A DNA stretch of 32,995 bases. Source: Kiritimatiellia bacterium. GTDB lineage: Bacteria; Verrucomicrobiota; Kiritimatiellia; RFP12; DVOR01. The position numbers were made by a program, and so were the translations under genes. The notes under the pieces are model-generated. The model saw nothing but the letters and a program-made list of their open reading frames with translations, had not been told where the DNA came from and ran no database searches. Where the stretch lies: assembly GCA_017558005.1 (NCBI GenBank), contig JAFYWN010000031.1:1-32995 (forward strand), in the 5' to 3' direction. This document shows, in pieces, positions 7,425 to 15,836 of this stretch (position 1 is its first letter; each line of letters begins with the position of its first letter).

Positions 7425-8918
7425 ATGAATGATGTTTTGCGGGAAAAACTAAAACATTTGCCCGAAAAGCCTGGGTGTTATCTCTATCGAGATCGCTCGG
7501 GTAAGATCATTTATGTGGGGAAAGCGGTGAATCTACGCCGCCGTGTACAGAGTTATTTTCGTGCGTCTACCTTGCGCACGGCACCGCCGAAGTTGAGAAG
7601 TTTGGTGCACCATGTGGAGGATTTGGAGATTCGGGTGGTGCGAAGTGAGGCGGAGGCTTTGCTAACGGAAAGCCATCTGATTAAGACCTATCGGCCACGA
7701 TTCAATATTTTGTTGCGCGATGATAAGCGGTATTTGGCACTAAAGGCGAACCCTGCGCAACCCTTCCCACGCTTGATGACCTGTCGTATTATGCGTGAGG
7801 ATGGCGCGTGTTATTTTGGGCCTTTCCCCTCATCAACGGAAGTGCGGACGGCACTGGATTTCACTGAAAAACGTTTTGGTTTGCGTAAGTGTACGGCGCT
7901 CACGCCCTGTGAAGAGGATCATAAGCACTGCATGGCCGACGTGATTCGCTTTTGCACGGCGCCGTGTCTGGGGCGCATCTCTGAAGCAGAGTATCGGAAG
8001 CGTTTTGAGGAGGCGTGTGCCTTCTTGCGTGGAGAGCGGCCTGCGATTCTGGAAGAGGTGCGCGAGGCAATGTTGGCCGCGGCAGCAAAGCAGGAGTTTG
8101 AAAAGGCAGCACGCCTGCGCGATACGTGGTTGGCCCTCAAAGCCTTTACACGTGAACAGGCAAAGGTGCGGAATTTACCTGCGTTGGCAAAGCCGACGGC
8201 AGAGGAGGGGTTGGCAGAATTAGGGCAACTCCTTGGTTTGGCGCGACCACCGCACTGTATTGAGTGTTTTGATATTTCCCACTTGAAGGGGACGCATACC
8301 GTGGCGTCAATGGTTACGGCGATTGATGGGATGCCAGATAAGCGACGCTATCGGCGGTTTCGCATTAAGACGGTGGAGAATAATGACCCACAGGCGATGG
8401 CGGAGGTGATTCGGCGACGCTATACACGGTTGCGCGAAGAGATGGCCGCGAATCCAGAAGGGGTGCAGTATCCCGATTTGATTCTCTGTGATGGGGCCAA
8501 TCTGCAGGTGCGTGCAGCGCGAGAGGTGTTGCGGGAATTGGGTTTGTATGACCGCATTCCTGTGGCGGGATTAAATGAACACTTTGAAGAGATTGTCCTG
8601 GATGAGGGAAAGCCCAACCTTATTTTGCCTCGGGATAGTAAGGCGCTGCACATCTTGATGCGGTTGCGAGATGAGGCGCATCGCTTCGCGATTACCTTCA
8701 ATAGAACGTTGCGCCTGCGTGCGTTACGCGAGTCTATTTTGGATGAATTGCCTGGTATCGGTGCGCGCAGGAAGCAACAACTACTCTCCACGTTTGGCTC
8801 TGTGCGGCGTCTTGCGGCGGCAAGTGAAGAAGAAATCGCGGCCCAACCTGGCATTACGCTTGAATTAGCCCGCGCCATCAAAGAAGCCTTAAATGCGAAA
8901 GTCATCAATCCGGAGTAA
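7425..8918 (+). CDS. uvrC: Excinuclease ABC subunit C (compact form)
   Basis: UvrC makes the two incisions of nucleotide excision repair with UvrAB. The N-terminal GIY-YIG nuclease is intact (GCYLYRDRSGKIIYVGKAVNLRRRV, with Glu in TESHLI). The Cys cluster is present (CTALTPCEEDHKHC...CTAPC), and a UVR helix pair (AAKQEFEKAARLRD) lies near residue 215-235. The C-terminal RNase H-like nuclease shows IECFDISHLKGT, LILCDGANLQV and RDEAHRFAI, and a C-terminal HhH pair starts at LPGIGARRKQ. At 497 residues it is about 110 shorter than E. coli UvrC. The loss falls between the UVR motif and the FDISH motif. All expected catalytic residues remain, so I expect it to be active. Confidence 0.95.
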   Translation: MNDVLREKLKHLPEKPGCYLYRDRSGKIIYVGKAVNLRRRVQSYFRASTLRTAPPKLRSLVHHVEDLEIRVVRSEAEALLTESHLIKTYRPRFNILLRDDKRYLALKANPAQPFPRLMTCRIMREDGACYFGPFPSSTEVRTALDFTEKRFGLRKCTALTPCEEDHKHCMADVIRFCTAPCLGRISEAEYRKRFEEACAFLRGERPAILEEVREAMLAAAAKQEFEKAARLRDTWLALKAFTREQAKVRNLPALAKPTAEEGLAELGQLLGLARPPHCIECFDISHLKGTHTVASMVTAIDGMPDKRRYRRFRIKTVENNDPQAMAEVIRRRYTRLREEMAANPEGVQYPDLILCDGANLQVRAAREVLRELGLYDRIPVAGLNEHFEEIVLDEGKPNLILPRDSKALHILMRLRDEAHRFAITFNRTLRLRALRESILDELPGIGARRKQQLLSTFGSVRRLAAASEEEIAAQPGITLELARAIKEALNAKVINPE

Positions 8919-9001
8919 ACAAATCGAGTAGAAAAATGGGTAAATTGTGTAAGATTCTAACCGAATTCTTACAAATTAAAGTACATTTTAAGAAATGTTT
9001 A

Positions 9002-9010
9002 TGATACAAT
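9002..9010 (+). promoter_or_regulatory. Extended -10 promoter of the oad operon
   Basis: TGATACAAT is a TGn-extended -10 element (TACAAT at 9005-9010) with no strong -35. A start near 9017 would leave a leader of about 43 nt before oadG, ending in GAGG. Confidence 0.55.
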
Positions 9011-9059
9011 AGGCGTGATTTTTTTGTAGTCGTTGAAAGACGTAAAAAAGAGGTTAAAA

Positions 9060-9272
9060 ATGCTTCAACAAGGTTTAGTTCTTCTTGTGGCAGGGATGGG
9101 CATCGCTGTCGGATTCCTTGCGCTTTTGGCTATTGTTACATCCCTTATGGGTAAAGTCGCTCCTCGTTGGCAGCTTTTCCCTGAACCCGCGCCGAAGAAG
9201 CCCGCGCCAAAGGCGGCCTCTGATGATACGGCAATCGCAATCGCAATCGCCGTGGCGAATAGCCGTCGTTAA
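9060..9272 (+). CDS. oadG: Oxaloacetate decarboxylase gamma chain-like protein
   Basis: About 70 residues. The N-terminal transmembrane helix (QQGLVLLVAGMGIAVGFLALL) is typical of OadG_gamma, which tethers the alpha subunit to the membrane beta subunit and assists zinc binding. A Pro/Lys/Ala-rich linker (EPAPKKPAPK) and a short hydrophobic tail follow. The ATG at 9060 is preferred over an in-frame TTG at 9033 because GAGG lies 7-8 bases upstream and the family starts directly with the helix. The gene is first in oadG-oadA-oadB. The C-terminus lacks a clear zinc-binding His pair, so the partnership rests mainly on topology and operon position. Confidence 0.8.
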   Translation: MLQQGLVLLVAGMGIAVGFLALLAIVTSLMGKVAPRWQLFPEPAPKKPAPKAASDDTAIAIAIAVANSRR

Positions 9273-9320
9273 TCCCTTTAGCTAACACAATACCTTACAA
9301 TTCAGAAAGTTGGTTTAAGA

Positions 9321-11114
9321 ATGAGCAAGAAAATTAAGTTCATGTGCACGGCGTTCCGTGACGGTTTCCAGTCGGTCTACGGCGCTCGCGTTCTCTCCAA
9401 AGATTTTATGCCCGCAGTGAAGGTGGCATATGATGCAGGTATTCGTTGGTTTGAAGCAGGTGGCGGTGCACGTTTCCAGAGCTGCTACTTCTATTGCCGT
9501 GAAGACGCCTTTGAGGTGATGGATGAATTCCGCAAGAACTGCCCTGAAGCAGACTTGCAGACGCTCTCCCGTGGCGTGAATGTGGTGGGCTTGGACAGCC
9601 AGCCTTCTGACATCATCAAGTTGCACGCTGACATGTTCAAGAAGCACGGCATGACCTCCATCCGTAACTTCGACGCACTCAACGATGTGAACAACCTTAA
9701 GTGGTCGGGTCAGTGCATCCACGATGCAGGCCTCAAGCACGAAGTGGTGGTCACGATGATGGGCTTGCCCCCTGGCGTGGATAACAAGGGCGCTCACACC
9801 CCTGAATTCTATGCTGAACGTATCAAGCAGATTCTCAAGGCTGAAATTCCCTTTGATCGCGTGTGCTTCAAGGATGCTTCTGGTACGACCGCTCCTCGCA
9901 CGGTGTACGAAACCATCAAGCGCGCTCGTAAGCTCCTCCCCGCTGGCACGCACATTCAGTTCCACTCCCACGAAACGGCTGGCAACGGTTTGACCTGCTA
10001 CCTCGCCGCACTCGAAGGTGGTGCAGATGGTATCGATCTCTCCATGGCGCCTGTCTCTGGTGGCACCTGCCAGCCTGACATCATCACCATGTGGCACGCA
10101 CTCCGTGGTACTGAATTCGATTTGGATATCGATATCAACAAGATTCGTGGCGCTGAAGAAGCCTTCAAGGAAGCTATGAAGGATTACTTCCTCCCGCCGG
10201 AAGCACTTTCCGCCAGCCCTGTGATCATTTGGTCCCCGATGCCCGGTGGCGCACTTACGGCAAATACCCAGATGCTCCGCGACAACGGTCTCATGGACAA
10301 GTACGATCAGATGATCGACGAAATGTATGACGCTGTGCGCTGCGGTGGTTTCGGTACGTCCGTGACGCCCGTGTCGCAGTTCTACTTCCAGCAGGCTTTC
10401 AACAACGTGATGTTCGGCAAGTGGAAGAAGATCGCTCCTGGTTATGGCAAGATGGTGCTCGGTTACTTCGGTAAGACACCCGCCGCTCCTGATCCGGAAG
10501 TGGTCAAGATTGCCGCAGAACAGCTCGGTCTTGAACCCACCACCAAGACGGTGCTCGAAATCAATGATGCTGACACCAAGAAGGGCCGCGCCGCCGCTGA
10601 GCAGATGCTCAAGGATGCGGGTCTCCCTGTGACGGAAGAAAATCTCTTCATCGCCGCTTCTTGCCTTGAAAAGGGTATCGCTTACTTGAAGGATCCCGCC
10701 AATGCTCCGCTCGGCATTCGTTTGAACGAAAAGCCGAAGGCTGCAGCACCCGCAGGTGGCGCTTGCACCGTGACCATCAATGGTAAGGCTTATGGTGTGG
10801 AACTCAAGGATGGCAAGGCCGTGGTCAATGGTCAGACCTATGACTACTCCGTCGCTGATGGCATCGCCGCCGCTCCTGCCGCCGCTTCCGCTGGCGCCGC
10901 AACCGGTGAAGCAATCACCGCCCCGCTCCCGGGCTTGGTGCTCCGCATTACCGCTCCTGCAGGCACCGCAGTGAAGAAGGATGATGAAATCCTCGTCATC
11001 GAAGCCATGAAGATGGAAATGCCCATCAAGGCTCCGAAGGATGGCGTGGTCGCTTCTATCGCCGTGAATAACGGTGATAAGATCAATGCCGGTGACACGC
11101 TCGCAACGATGTAA
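9321..11114 (+). CDS. oadA: Oxaloacetate decarboxylase alpha subunit (carboxyltransferase plus biotin carrier)
   Basis: The protein is 597 residues, the length of Klebsiella OadA. The TIM-barrel carboxyltransferase domain starts at once: TAFRDGFQSVYGARV supplies the metal-binding Asp, CFKDASGTTAP the catalytic Lys that becomes carboxylated, and HSHETAGN the metal His pair. A PYC_OADA domain follows (about residues 300-450), then an Ala/Pro-rich hinge and a biotinyl domain with the acceptor lysine in EAMKMEMP near the C-terminus. It transfers CO2 from oxaloacetate to biotin; OadB then decarboxylates carboxybiotin and exports Na+. Related methylmalonyl-CoA or glutaconyl-CoA systems use different transferase subunits, so oxaloacetate is the best substrate call. 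It lies 48 bp after oadG and 24 bp before oadB. Confidence 0.93.
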   Translation: MSKKIKFMCTAFRDGFQSVYGARVLSKDFMPAVKVAYDAGIRWFEAGGGARFQSCYFYCREDAFEVMDEFRKNCPEADLQTLSRGVNVVGLDSQPSDIIKLHADMFKKHGMTSIRNFDALNDVNNLKWSGQCIHDAGLKHEVVVTMMGLPPGVDNKGAHTPEFYAERIKQILKAEIPFDRVCFKDASGTTAPRTVYETIKRARKLLPAGTHIQFHSHETAGNGLTCYLAALEGGADGIDLSMAPVSGGTCQPDIITMWHALRGTEFDLDIDINKIRGAEEAFKEAMKDYFLPPEALSASPVIIWSPMPGGALTANTQMLRDNGLMDKYDQMIDEMYDAVRCGGFGTSVTPVSQFYFQQAFNNVMFGKWKKIAPGYGKMVLGYFGKTPAAPDPEVVKIAAEQLGLEPTTKTVLEINDADTKKGRAAAEQMLKDAGLPVTEENLFIAASCLEKGIAYLKDPANAPLGIRLNEKPKAAAPAGGACTVTINGKAYGVELKDGKAVVNGQTYDYSVADGIAAAPAAASAGAATGEAITAPLPGLVLRITAPAGTAVKKDDEILVIEAMKMEMPIKAPKDGVVASIAVNNGDKINAGDTLATM

Positions 11115-11138
11115 GTCGCTTCCAGAGGAGATGTTCCA

Positions 11139-12839
11139 ATGTTGAAATACATTACCTTAGGTTTAGCAATGCTGATGAGTGTCTGCGCGTTTGCGCAGGC
11201 ACCTGAAGCGGTGGCTACGCCTGCTCAGTCCGCACCTGAAGCGGTGGCCGAGGCAAAGGCAGACGATAAGTTTGCAAGCATTCAGTCGACGGTGCAGTTG
11301 GTCAAGCTTCGTCGTCAGCTCTTGGCTGAAAACAAGGCTGCCTACGAAGATAAGTCCAACGACACGGACGTGGAATTGCAGGGTGCCTATCTGCATATCA
11401 CGAATGGTTTCATGACCACGGATGATACGCCTGGCGCTAACAAGGATGAGTACGAAGCTTACAACTACTATACGAACCCGAAGACGGGCAAGCGTCAGTT
11501 GAAGTTTCCCGACCTCGTCGGTAAGCAGATTGACCTCCCTCAGGTCTCTGGCGTGATTCACTCCCACCAGGTGGGTGACTGGCAGTTGACCGCAAGCCGC
11601 ATCGCGAGCATGTGGGACTCCACGGGTATCATGGGCTTCACCGCTAAGGAAGAAGCCGCTCCTGCAGGTCGCGTGGAAGCACTTCCCAATACTCACCAGA
11701 AGACGATGCTTCCCTTCGGCTTGAGCCAGCTTGTGATGATTGTGATCTGCTTGTTCTTGGTCTACTTGGCCATTGTGAAGGGCTTTGAACCCCTCTTGCT
11801 CCTTCCCATCGGTTTCGGTGGTCTCTTGGCAAATATTCCTTTCGCAGGCGTGACGGCAGCTCCCGTTTTGGATACGTTGGGCAACGTGGTTGAACCCGGT
11901 GGCTTCCTTTACTACACCTTCGAAATGGGTATCAGCTCGGGTCTCTTCCCGATTCTTATCTTCATGGGTGTGGGCGCGATGACCGACTTCGGTCCGTTGA
12001 TTGCAAACCCCCGCATGGCGCTCCTCGGCGCAGCGGCACAGCTCGGTATTTTCACGGCACTTCTCGGCGCATTGGTCTTGACGCTCTGCTGTGACTGGAT
12101 TAACTTCTTCGTCACGGATGCTGCCTCCATCGGTATCATCGGTGGTGCTGACGGCCCGACTGCAATTTGGTTGACGACCAAACTTTCGCCCGACTTGCTC
12201 GGTTCGATCGCAGTGGCGGCCTATTCCTACATGGCACTCGTGCCGGTGATTCAGCCGCCGATTATGAAGTTGCTCACCACGCAGAAGGAACGCCTTATCA
12301 AGATGAAGCAGCTCCGCCCTGTTACGAAGACCGAAAAGGTGCTCTTCCCAGTGGTCGTGCTCTTGCTTTGCGCAGCATTCTTGCCTTCCGCTGCTCCTTT
12401 GATCGGCGCATTGATGCTCGGTAACCTCGCTAAGGAATGCGGCGTGGTGGATCGTCTCTCCGATACCATGGCCAATGGCCTCTGCAACATCGTGACCATC
12501 CTTCTCGGTCTCTCGGTGGGTTCCAAGCTCGCTGCTGAAAAGTTCCTCAACTTTGAAACCTTCGGCATCTTGCTCCTCGGTGTGGTCGCATTCACCGTGG
12601 GTACCGCCGGTGGCGTGTGGATGGCGAAGTTGATGAACCTCATCTGCAAGGAAAAGGTGAACCCCTTGATTGGTTCTGCAGGCGTTTCGGCAGTGCCGAT
12701 GGCTGCTCGCGTCTCCAACAAGGTTGGTTTGGAATACGATCCCACCAACTTCCTCCTGATGCATGCAATGGGCCCGAACGTCTCTGGCGTGATTGGCTCT
12801 GCAGTGGTCGCAGGCGTGCTTTACTTCTGCTGCCGCTAA
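11139..12839 (+). CDS. oadB: Na+-pumping oxaloacetate decarboxylase beta subunit with exported N-terminal extension
   Basis: Residues from about 195 onward are a full OadB: many transmembrane helices and the conserved sodium-site block [14 protein letters not shown], with [18 protein letters not shown] near the end. It couples carboxybiotin decarboxylation to Na+ export. The oddity is length. Beta subunits are usually about 380-440 residues, but this has 566. The extra N-terminus begins with a signal peptide-like stretch ([19 protein letters not shown], apparent cleavage before QAPE). It continues as a hydrophilic domain of about 170 residues rich in charged and aromatic residues, which I do not recognise, before the first core helix. 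GAGGAG at 11125-11130 supports the long start. Confidence 0.92.
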   Translation: MLKYITLGLAMLMSVCAFAQAPEAVATPAQSAPEAVAEAKADDKFASIQSTVQLVKLRRQLLAENKAAYEDKSNDTDVELQGAYLHITNGFMTTDDTPGANKDEYEAYNYYTNPKTGKRQLKFPDLVGKQIDLPQVSGVIHSHQVGDWQLTASRIASMWDSTGIMGFTAKEEAAPAGRVEALPNTHQKTMLPFGLSQLVMIVICLFLVYLAIVKGFEPLLLLPIGFGGLLANIPFAGVTAAPVLDTLGNVVEPGGFLYYTFEMGISSGLFPILIFMGVGAMTDFGPLIANPRMALLGAAAQLGIFTALLGALVLTLCCDWINFFVTDAASIGIIGGADGPTAIWLTTKLSPDLLGSIAVAAYSYMALVPVIQPPIMKLLTTQKERLIKMKQLRPVTKTEKVLFPVVVLLLCAAFLPSAAPLIGALMLGNLAKECGVVDRLSDTMANGLCNIVTILLGLSVGSKLAAEKFLNFETFGILLLGVVAFTVGTAGGVWMAKLMNLICKEKVNPLIGSAGVSAVPMAARVSNKVGLEYDPTNFLLMHAMGPNVSGVIGSAVVAGVLYFCCR

Positions 12840-12863
12840 TCCAATCGCATCACCTTACTCAAC

Positions 12864-12895
12864 AAAAACGGCATCCACGTGGGTGCCGTTTTTGT
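12864..12895 (+). terminator. Terminator of the oad operon
   Basis: An almost perfect inverted repeat AAAAACGGCATCC / GGGTGCCGTTTTT with ACGT loop has one T-G wobble. The flanking A and T runs let it work in both directions. It lies 25 bp after oadB. Confidence 0.88.
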
Positions 12896-13066
12896 TTATT
12901 GGGCGAAAAGTGGATGCGTGGTGACGGGTGTTTGAGTGAAGGGATGCCGTGAGGATGAAGGGGATGAACTTTAATGGACGTGACGGTGGTGTAGGGGGAA
13001 AGTCTTAAAAAGCATGATTCAATGGTGGAAAGCGGTGGTTTTAGTGTTTTAATAAAGGTGTCTCTT

Positions 13067-13075
13067 TGATAAAAT
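13067..13075 (+). promoter_or_regulatory. Extended -10 promoter close to the start codon of the queH fusion
   Basis: TGATAAAAT has TGn plus TAAAAT at 13070-13075. The ATG at 13085 lies only nine bases after the -10 box and no ribosome site fits between them, so the transcript would be leaderless or nearly so. Confidence 0.5.
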
Positions 13076-13084
13076 AGTAGCGTT

Positions 13085-14863
13085 ATGGATGGAAAGGGAC
13101 GAATTCTTTTACATACTTGTTGTGGCGTGTGTGCGTCGCATTGTATCCGTGTGTTGAAGGCAGACGGTTGGGAACCGGTCCTCTTTTTCTCCAATTTCAA
13201 TATCGCACCGCACCGTGAGTATCTGCGTCGCCGTGAGGCGGCGGTGAAATTGGCACGCGCAGAGCAAATCCCCTTTGAAGAGGATCTGCCCGACCATGCG
13301 GCCTGGCAAGTGGCGGTGGCAGAGGGTTACGAGTCGGCACTAGAAGGGGGCGCACGGTGTGCGCGGTGTTTCCGTTTTTCTTTACAACGAGCCTTTGATG
13401 CCTTGGAGCGTCTTAATTGCGTAGCCTTTACCACGAGTCTTTCTGTGTCGCCACACAAGCGTAGTCAACTCTTGCACGCAATCGGAAAAGAAATCGGCGG
13501 TGAACGTTTCCTCTCTTACGATTTTAAGAAGCAAAACGGTTTTCAACACTCCAATCAACTCGCCGCAGAGCTGGGCCTTTATCGTCAGATTTATTGCGGA
13601 TGCGAATATTCGATTCGCCACAAAGAACCCTTTCGCACGGTCATCTTAGGCATGGGCTATCGTGGCCGTGTCTATGCACAGTGGGCGTTGGAGCATCCAG
13701 AGGATATCAAAGTCGTCGCAATCGCCGAACCCGATCCTGCGGTTCGTGCGACGTGGACTGCGAAGTTGGGCTTGCCTGCTGAGTGTGCTGTTGAGGATTG
13801 GCAGGCGGCGTTAGACTTGGGAGAACCCGAAGCCGCGATTATCGCTTTGCCAGATCGCTTGCATACGACGGCGGCAATTGAGGGGTTGAATCGTAAGTTA
13901 CACCTGCTCTTAGAGAAGCCTGTGGGTGCCACGTGGGATGAGTGCGTCATGTTGGATATGGCGGTACGCGAAGCTAAACGCTGCGTACAGGTGGGGCACA
14001 TCCTGCGCTTCACGCCGTACTATCAAAAGATTGCCTCGCTCATTCATGGCGGCACGTTAGGGGAATTGGTCAGTATTCGCCATTTGGAACCGGTGGGTTA
14101 TCGTAAGGCTGCACATGCTTTTTGTCGTGGCCCTTTCGGTAATACGGAAGTCGCTTCGCCGATGATTCTTCAGAAGTGTAGCCATGACTTTGACCTCTTT
14201 GCGTGGTGGACGGGTAAACAGTGTCTTTCGGTGCAGAGCTTTGGTGGGCTTTATCAGTTTCGTCCCGAACAAGCACCCGCGGGCGCTGCGGCACGTTGCC
14301 TTGACTGTCCTGCGGCGATTGAACGTCAATGTCCGTATTCTGCCATTCGCCTCTTGCGCGAAAGTACGGAATTGCACTATGCACTTCCAGATGCTTCGCC
14401 TGAGGGTATTGAACGCGCTTTACAGGGTTCGCAGGGGCGATGCGTTTACGCTTGTGGCAATGACGCCGTGGATCATCAGACGGTGAACCTGCTCTTTGAG
14501 AATGGCGTCACGGTGCAACACTGCATGGAGAGCCATACATGGGGCCGCGATCGTGAAACGCGTGTCTTCCTTACACGAGGTGAGATTTGGGGCGATGCGC
14601 GCAAAATCATTATTCGTCGCTTTTCGGATCGTAAAACCTTTGAGTGGGATGCGGCTTTGGAGACGGGCAATGCGACTCGTGAGACTTCCTATGTTTTGGG
14701 GAATGATGGTCTGATGCGCGATTGGGTTGATTCCATGCGCACCCTCTCGCCAGAGGCATATGCTAAACGTTTCCACACGAGTATCCAAGCTCATGCAATG
14801 GCCTTTGCTGCGGAAGCCTCCCGCACATCGGGTGGGCAACCCGTTCCTCTGGCAACGCTTTGA
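13085..14863 (+). CDS. queH: Fusion of epoxyqueuosine reductase QueH with a Gfo/Idh/MocA oxidoreductase
   Basis: One uninterrupted frame of 592 residues. Residues 1-180 are QueH: HTCCGVCASHC (Cys12, Cys13), CARCF (Cys92, Cys95) and YCGCEYS (Cys171, Cys173) are the metal and cluster cysteines of the family, which makes queuosine from epoxyqueuosine in tRNA. From residue 183 a Rossmann fold begins directly (TVILGMGYRG), followed by LLEKPVG and VGHILRFTPYY, typical of Gfo/Idh/MocA NAD(P)-dependent oxidoreductases. Near residue 405-420 there is an extra Cys motif, CLDCP...CPYSA, known from some members. There is no linker between the halves. What the second half oxidises or reduces is unknown; supply of electrons to QueH is a guess. 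The next gene overlaps by four bases. Confidence 0.85.
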   Translation: MDGKGRILLHTCCGVCASHCIRVLKADGWEPVLFFSNFNIAPHREYLRRREAAVKLARAEQIPFEEDLPDHAAWQVAVAEGYESALEGGARCARCFRFSLQRAFDALERLNCVAFTTSLSVSPHKRSQLLHAIGKEIGGERFLSYDFKKQNGFQHSNQLAAELGLYRQIYCGCEYSIRHKEPFRTVILGMGYRGRVYAQWALEHPEDIKVVAIAEPDPAVRATWTAKLGLPAECAVEDWQAALDLGEPEAAIIALPDRLHTTAAIEGLNRKLHLLLEKPVGATWDECVMLDMAVREAKRCVQVGHILRFTPYYQKIASLIHGGTLGELVSIRHLEPVGYRKAAHAFCRGPFGNTEVASPMILQKCSHDFDLFAWWTGKQCLSVQSFGGLYQFRPEQAPAGAAARCLDCPAAIERQCPYSAIRLLRESTELHYALPDASPEGIERALQGSQGRCVYACGNDAVDHQTVNLLFENGVTVQHCMESHTWGRDRETRVFLTRGEIWGDARKIIIRRFSDRKTFEWDAALETGNATRETSYVLGNDGLMRDWVDSMRTLSPEAYAKRFHTSIQAHAMAFAAEASRTSGGQPVPLATL

Positions 14864-15690
14864 CGGATTTTGTTGTGAATACGTCTTTCCAACTCATTGT
14901 AACCGATATGGACGGCACGCTGCTTGATGCGCAGCACCGGCTTCCCATTGAATTTCAATCGGTTGTAATGGCCTTGCGCCAACGGGGGATTCGGTGGGTA
15001 ATCGCCAGTGGTCGTCAATTAGCGAATCTGCAAAAACGCTTTGCGCCGCTCAAGGTGCCAGTGGATATCATTGCTGAAAATGGCGCTTTGGCACAGTGCG
15101 CAGAGGAGGATGAACCCTTCTTTCGCGACCTCACTCCCGTGCCACTTTTTACAGATGTCTTGCGCGTGGCAATGACGCTTCATGGTGCGACCGCAGTGCT
15201 TTGTGGTGCGACATGCGCTTGGGTGCAAGATAATTACCCTGAAAATTTTGCCGAGGTTTCGCGTTACTTTGAAAACACGGCGCAGTGGCATTCCTTAGAT
15301 GAGGTGCAATCGCTTGAGATTTGTAAGGTGGCCATCTATCACCCTGATGCGGCCAAGGTGCTCTATCCTGCGCTCGCGCCCTTTGAGTCGTCCGCAGTGC
15401 GGGTGATTCTTTCGGGGCCGAACTGGGTGGATGTGCAGGCTGCCATGATTGATAAGGGAAATGCCCTCGCCGCCCTAATGCGTCGCTTTAATTGCGTGCC
15501 TGAAGCGGTGATGGTCTTCGGCGATTATTTGAATGATGCAGGGATGATGCAGGGTGGTGTTCATGCCGTGGCCATGGGGAATGCATTGCCTGCGATTCAA
15601 GCGCTCACACCGCATCGTGCCCTGCCGAATACGCAAAATGGCGTGATGGCTTATCTGCGTCAAGCGCAGTTGATTCCGATAAATGCATAA
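14860..15690 (+). CDS. Cof-type HAD-superfamily hydrolase
   Basis: 276 residues from a TTG that overlaps the previous stop (TTGA). GTG at 14875 is an alternative and would put the catalytic motif near the N-terminus as usual. The motifs are: I, LIVTDMDGTLLD (two catalytic Asp); II, VIASGRQ; cap IIB region; and IV, VMVFGDYLNDAGMM. It is followed by the AMGNA block. This pattern defines the Cof/YbjI-type cytosolic sugar or nucleotide phosphatases. Substrate cannot be told from sequence. The overlap makes it the second gene of the queH-fusion transcript. Confidence 0.88.
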   Translation: MTDFVVNTSFQLIVTDMDGTLLDAQHRLPIEFQSVVMALRQRGIRWVIASGRQLANLQKRFAPLKVPVDIIAENGALAQCAEEDEPFFRDLTPVPLFTDVLRVAMTLHGATAVLCGATCAWVQDNYPENFAEVSRYFENTAQWHSLDEVQSLEICKVAIYHPDAAKVLYPALAPFESSAVRVILSGPNWVDVQAAMIDKGNALAALMRRFNCVPEAVMVFGDYLNDAGMMQGGVHAVAMGNALPAIQALTPHRALPNTQNGVMAYLRQAQLIPINA

Positions 15691-15824
15691 TTTTAAATCG
15701 AAGCAAGGCAGTGGAAAGGATGCTCGCGCTGCTTGCGATAAAACGGTTTAGACTGTGCAATGAGTGGATGGTTAAAATGAGATGCTTTTCGTGAGTTTCG
15801 CATAGGTCTTCATCAACAATACGT

Positions 15825-15830
15825 TAAAAT
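15825..15830 (+). promoter_or_regulatory. -10 box of gluQ, leaderless arrangement
   Basis: TAAAAT ends six bases before the ATG at 15837, so transcription is expected to begin at or next to the start codon. No clear -35 box or ribosome site is seen. The 146-bp spacer upstream has no other recognisable element. Confidence 0.42.
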
Positions 15831-15836
15831 ACCCTT

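Noticed and set aside
11163..12764. 533-codon minus-strand frame opposite oadB
   Set aside because: Its His-, Glu- and Arg-rich translation is typical of an antisense shadow; oadB is unambiguous on the plus strand.
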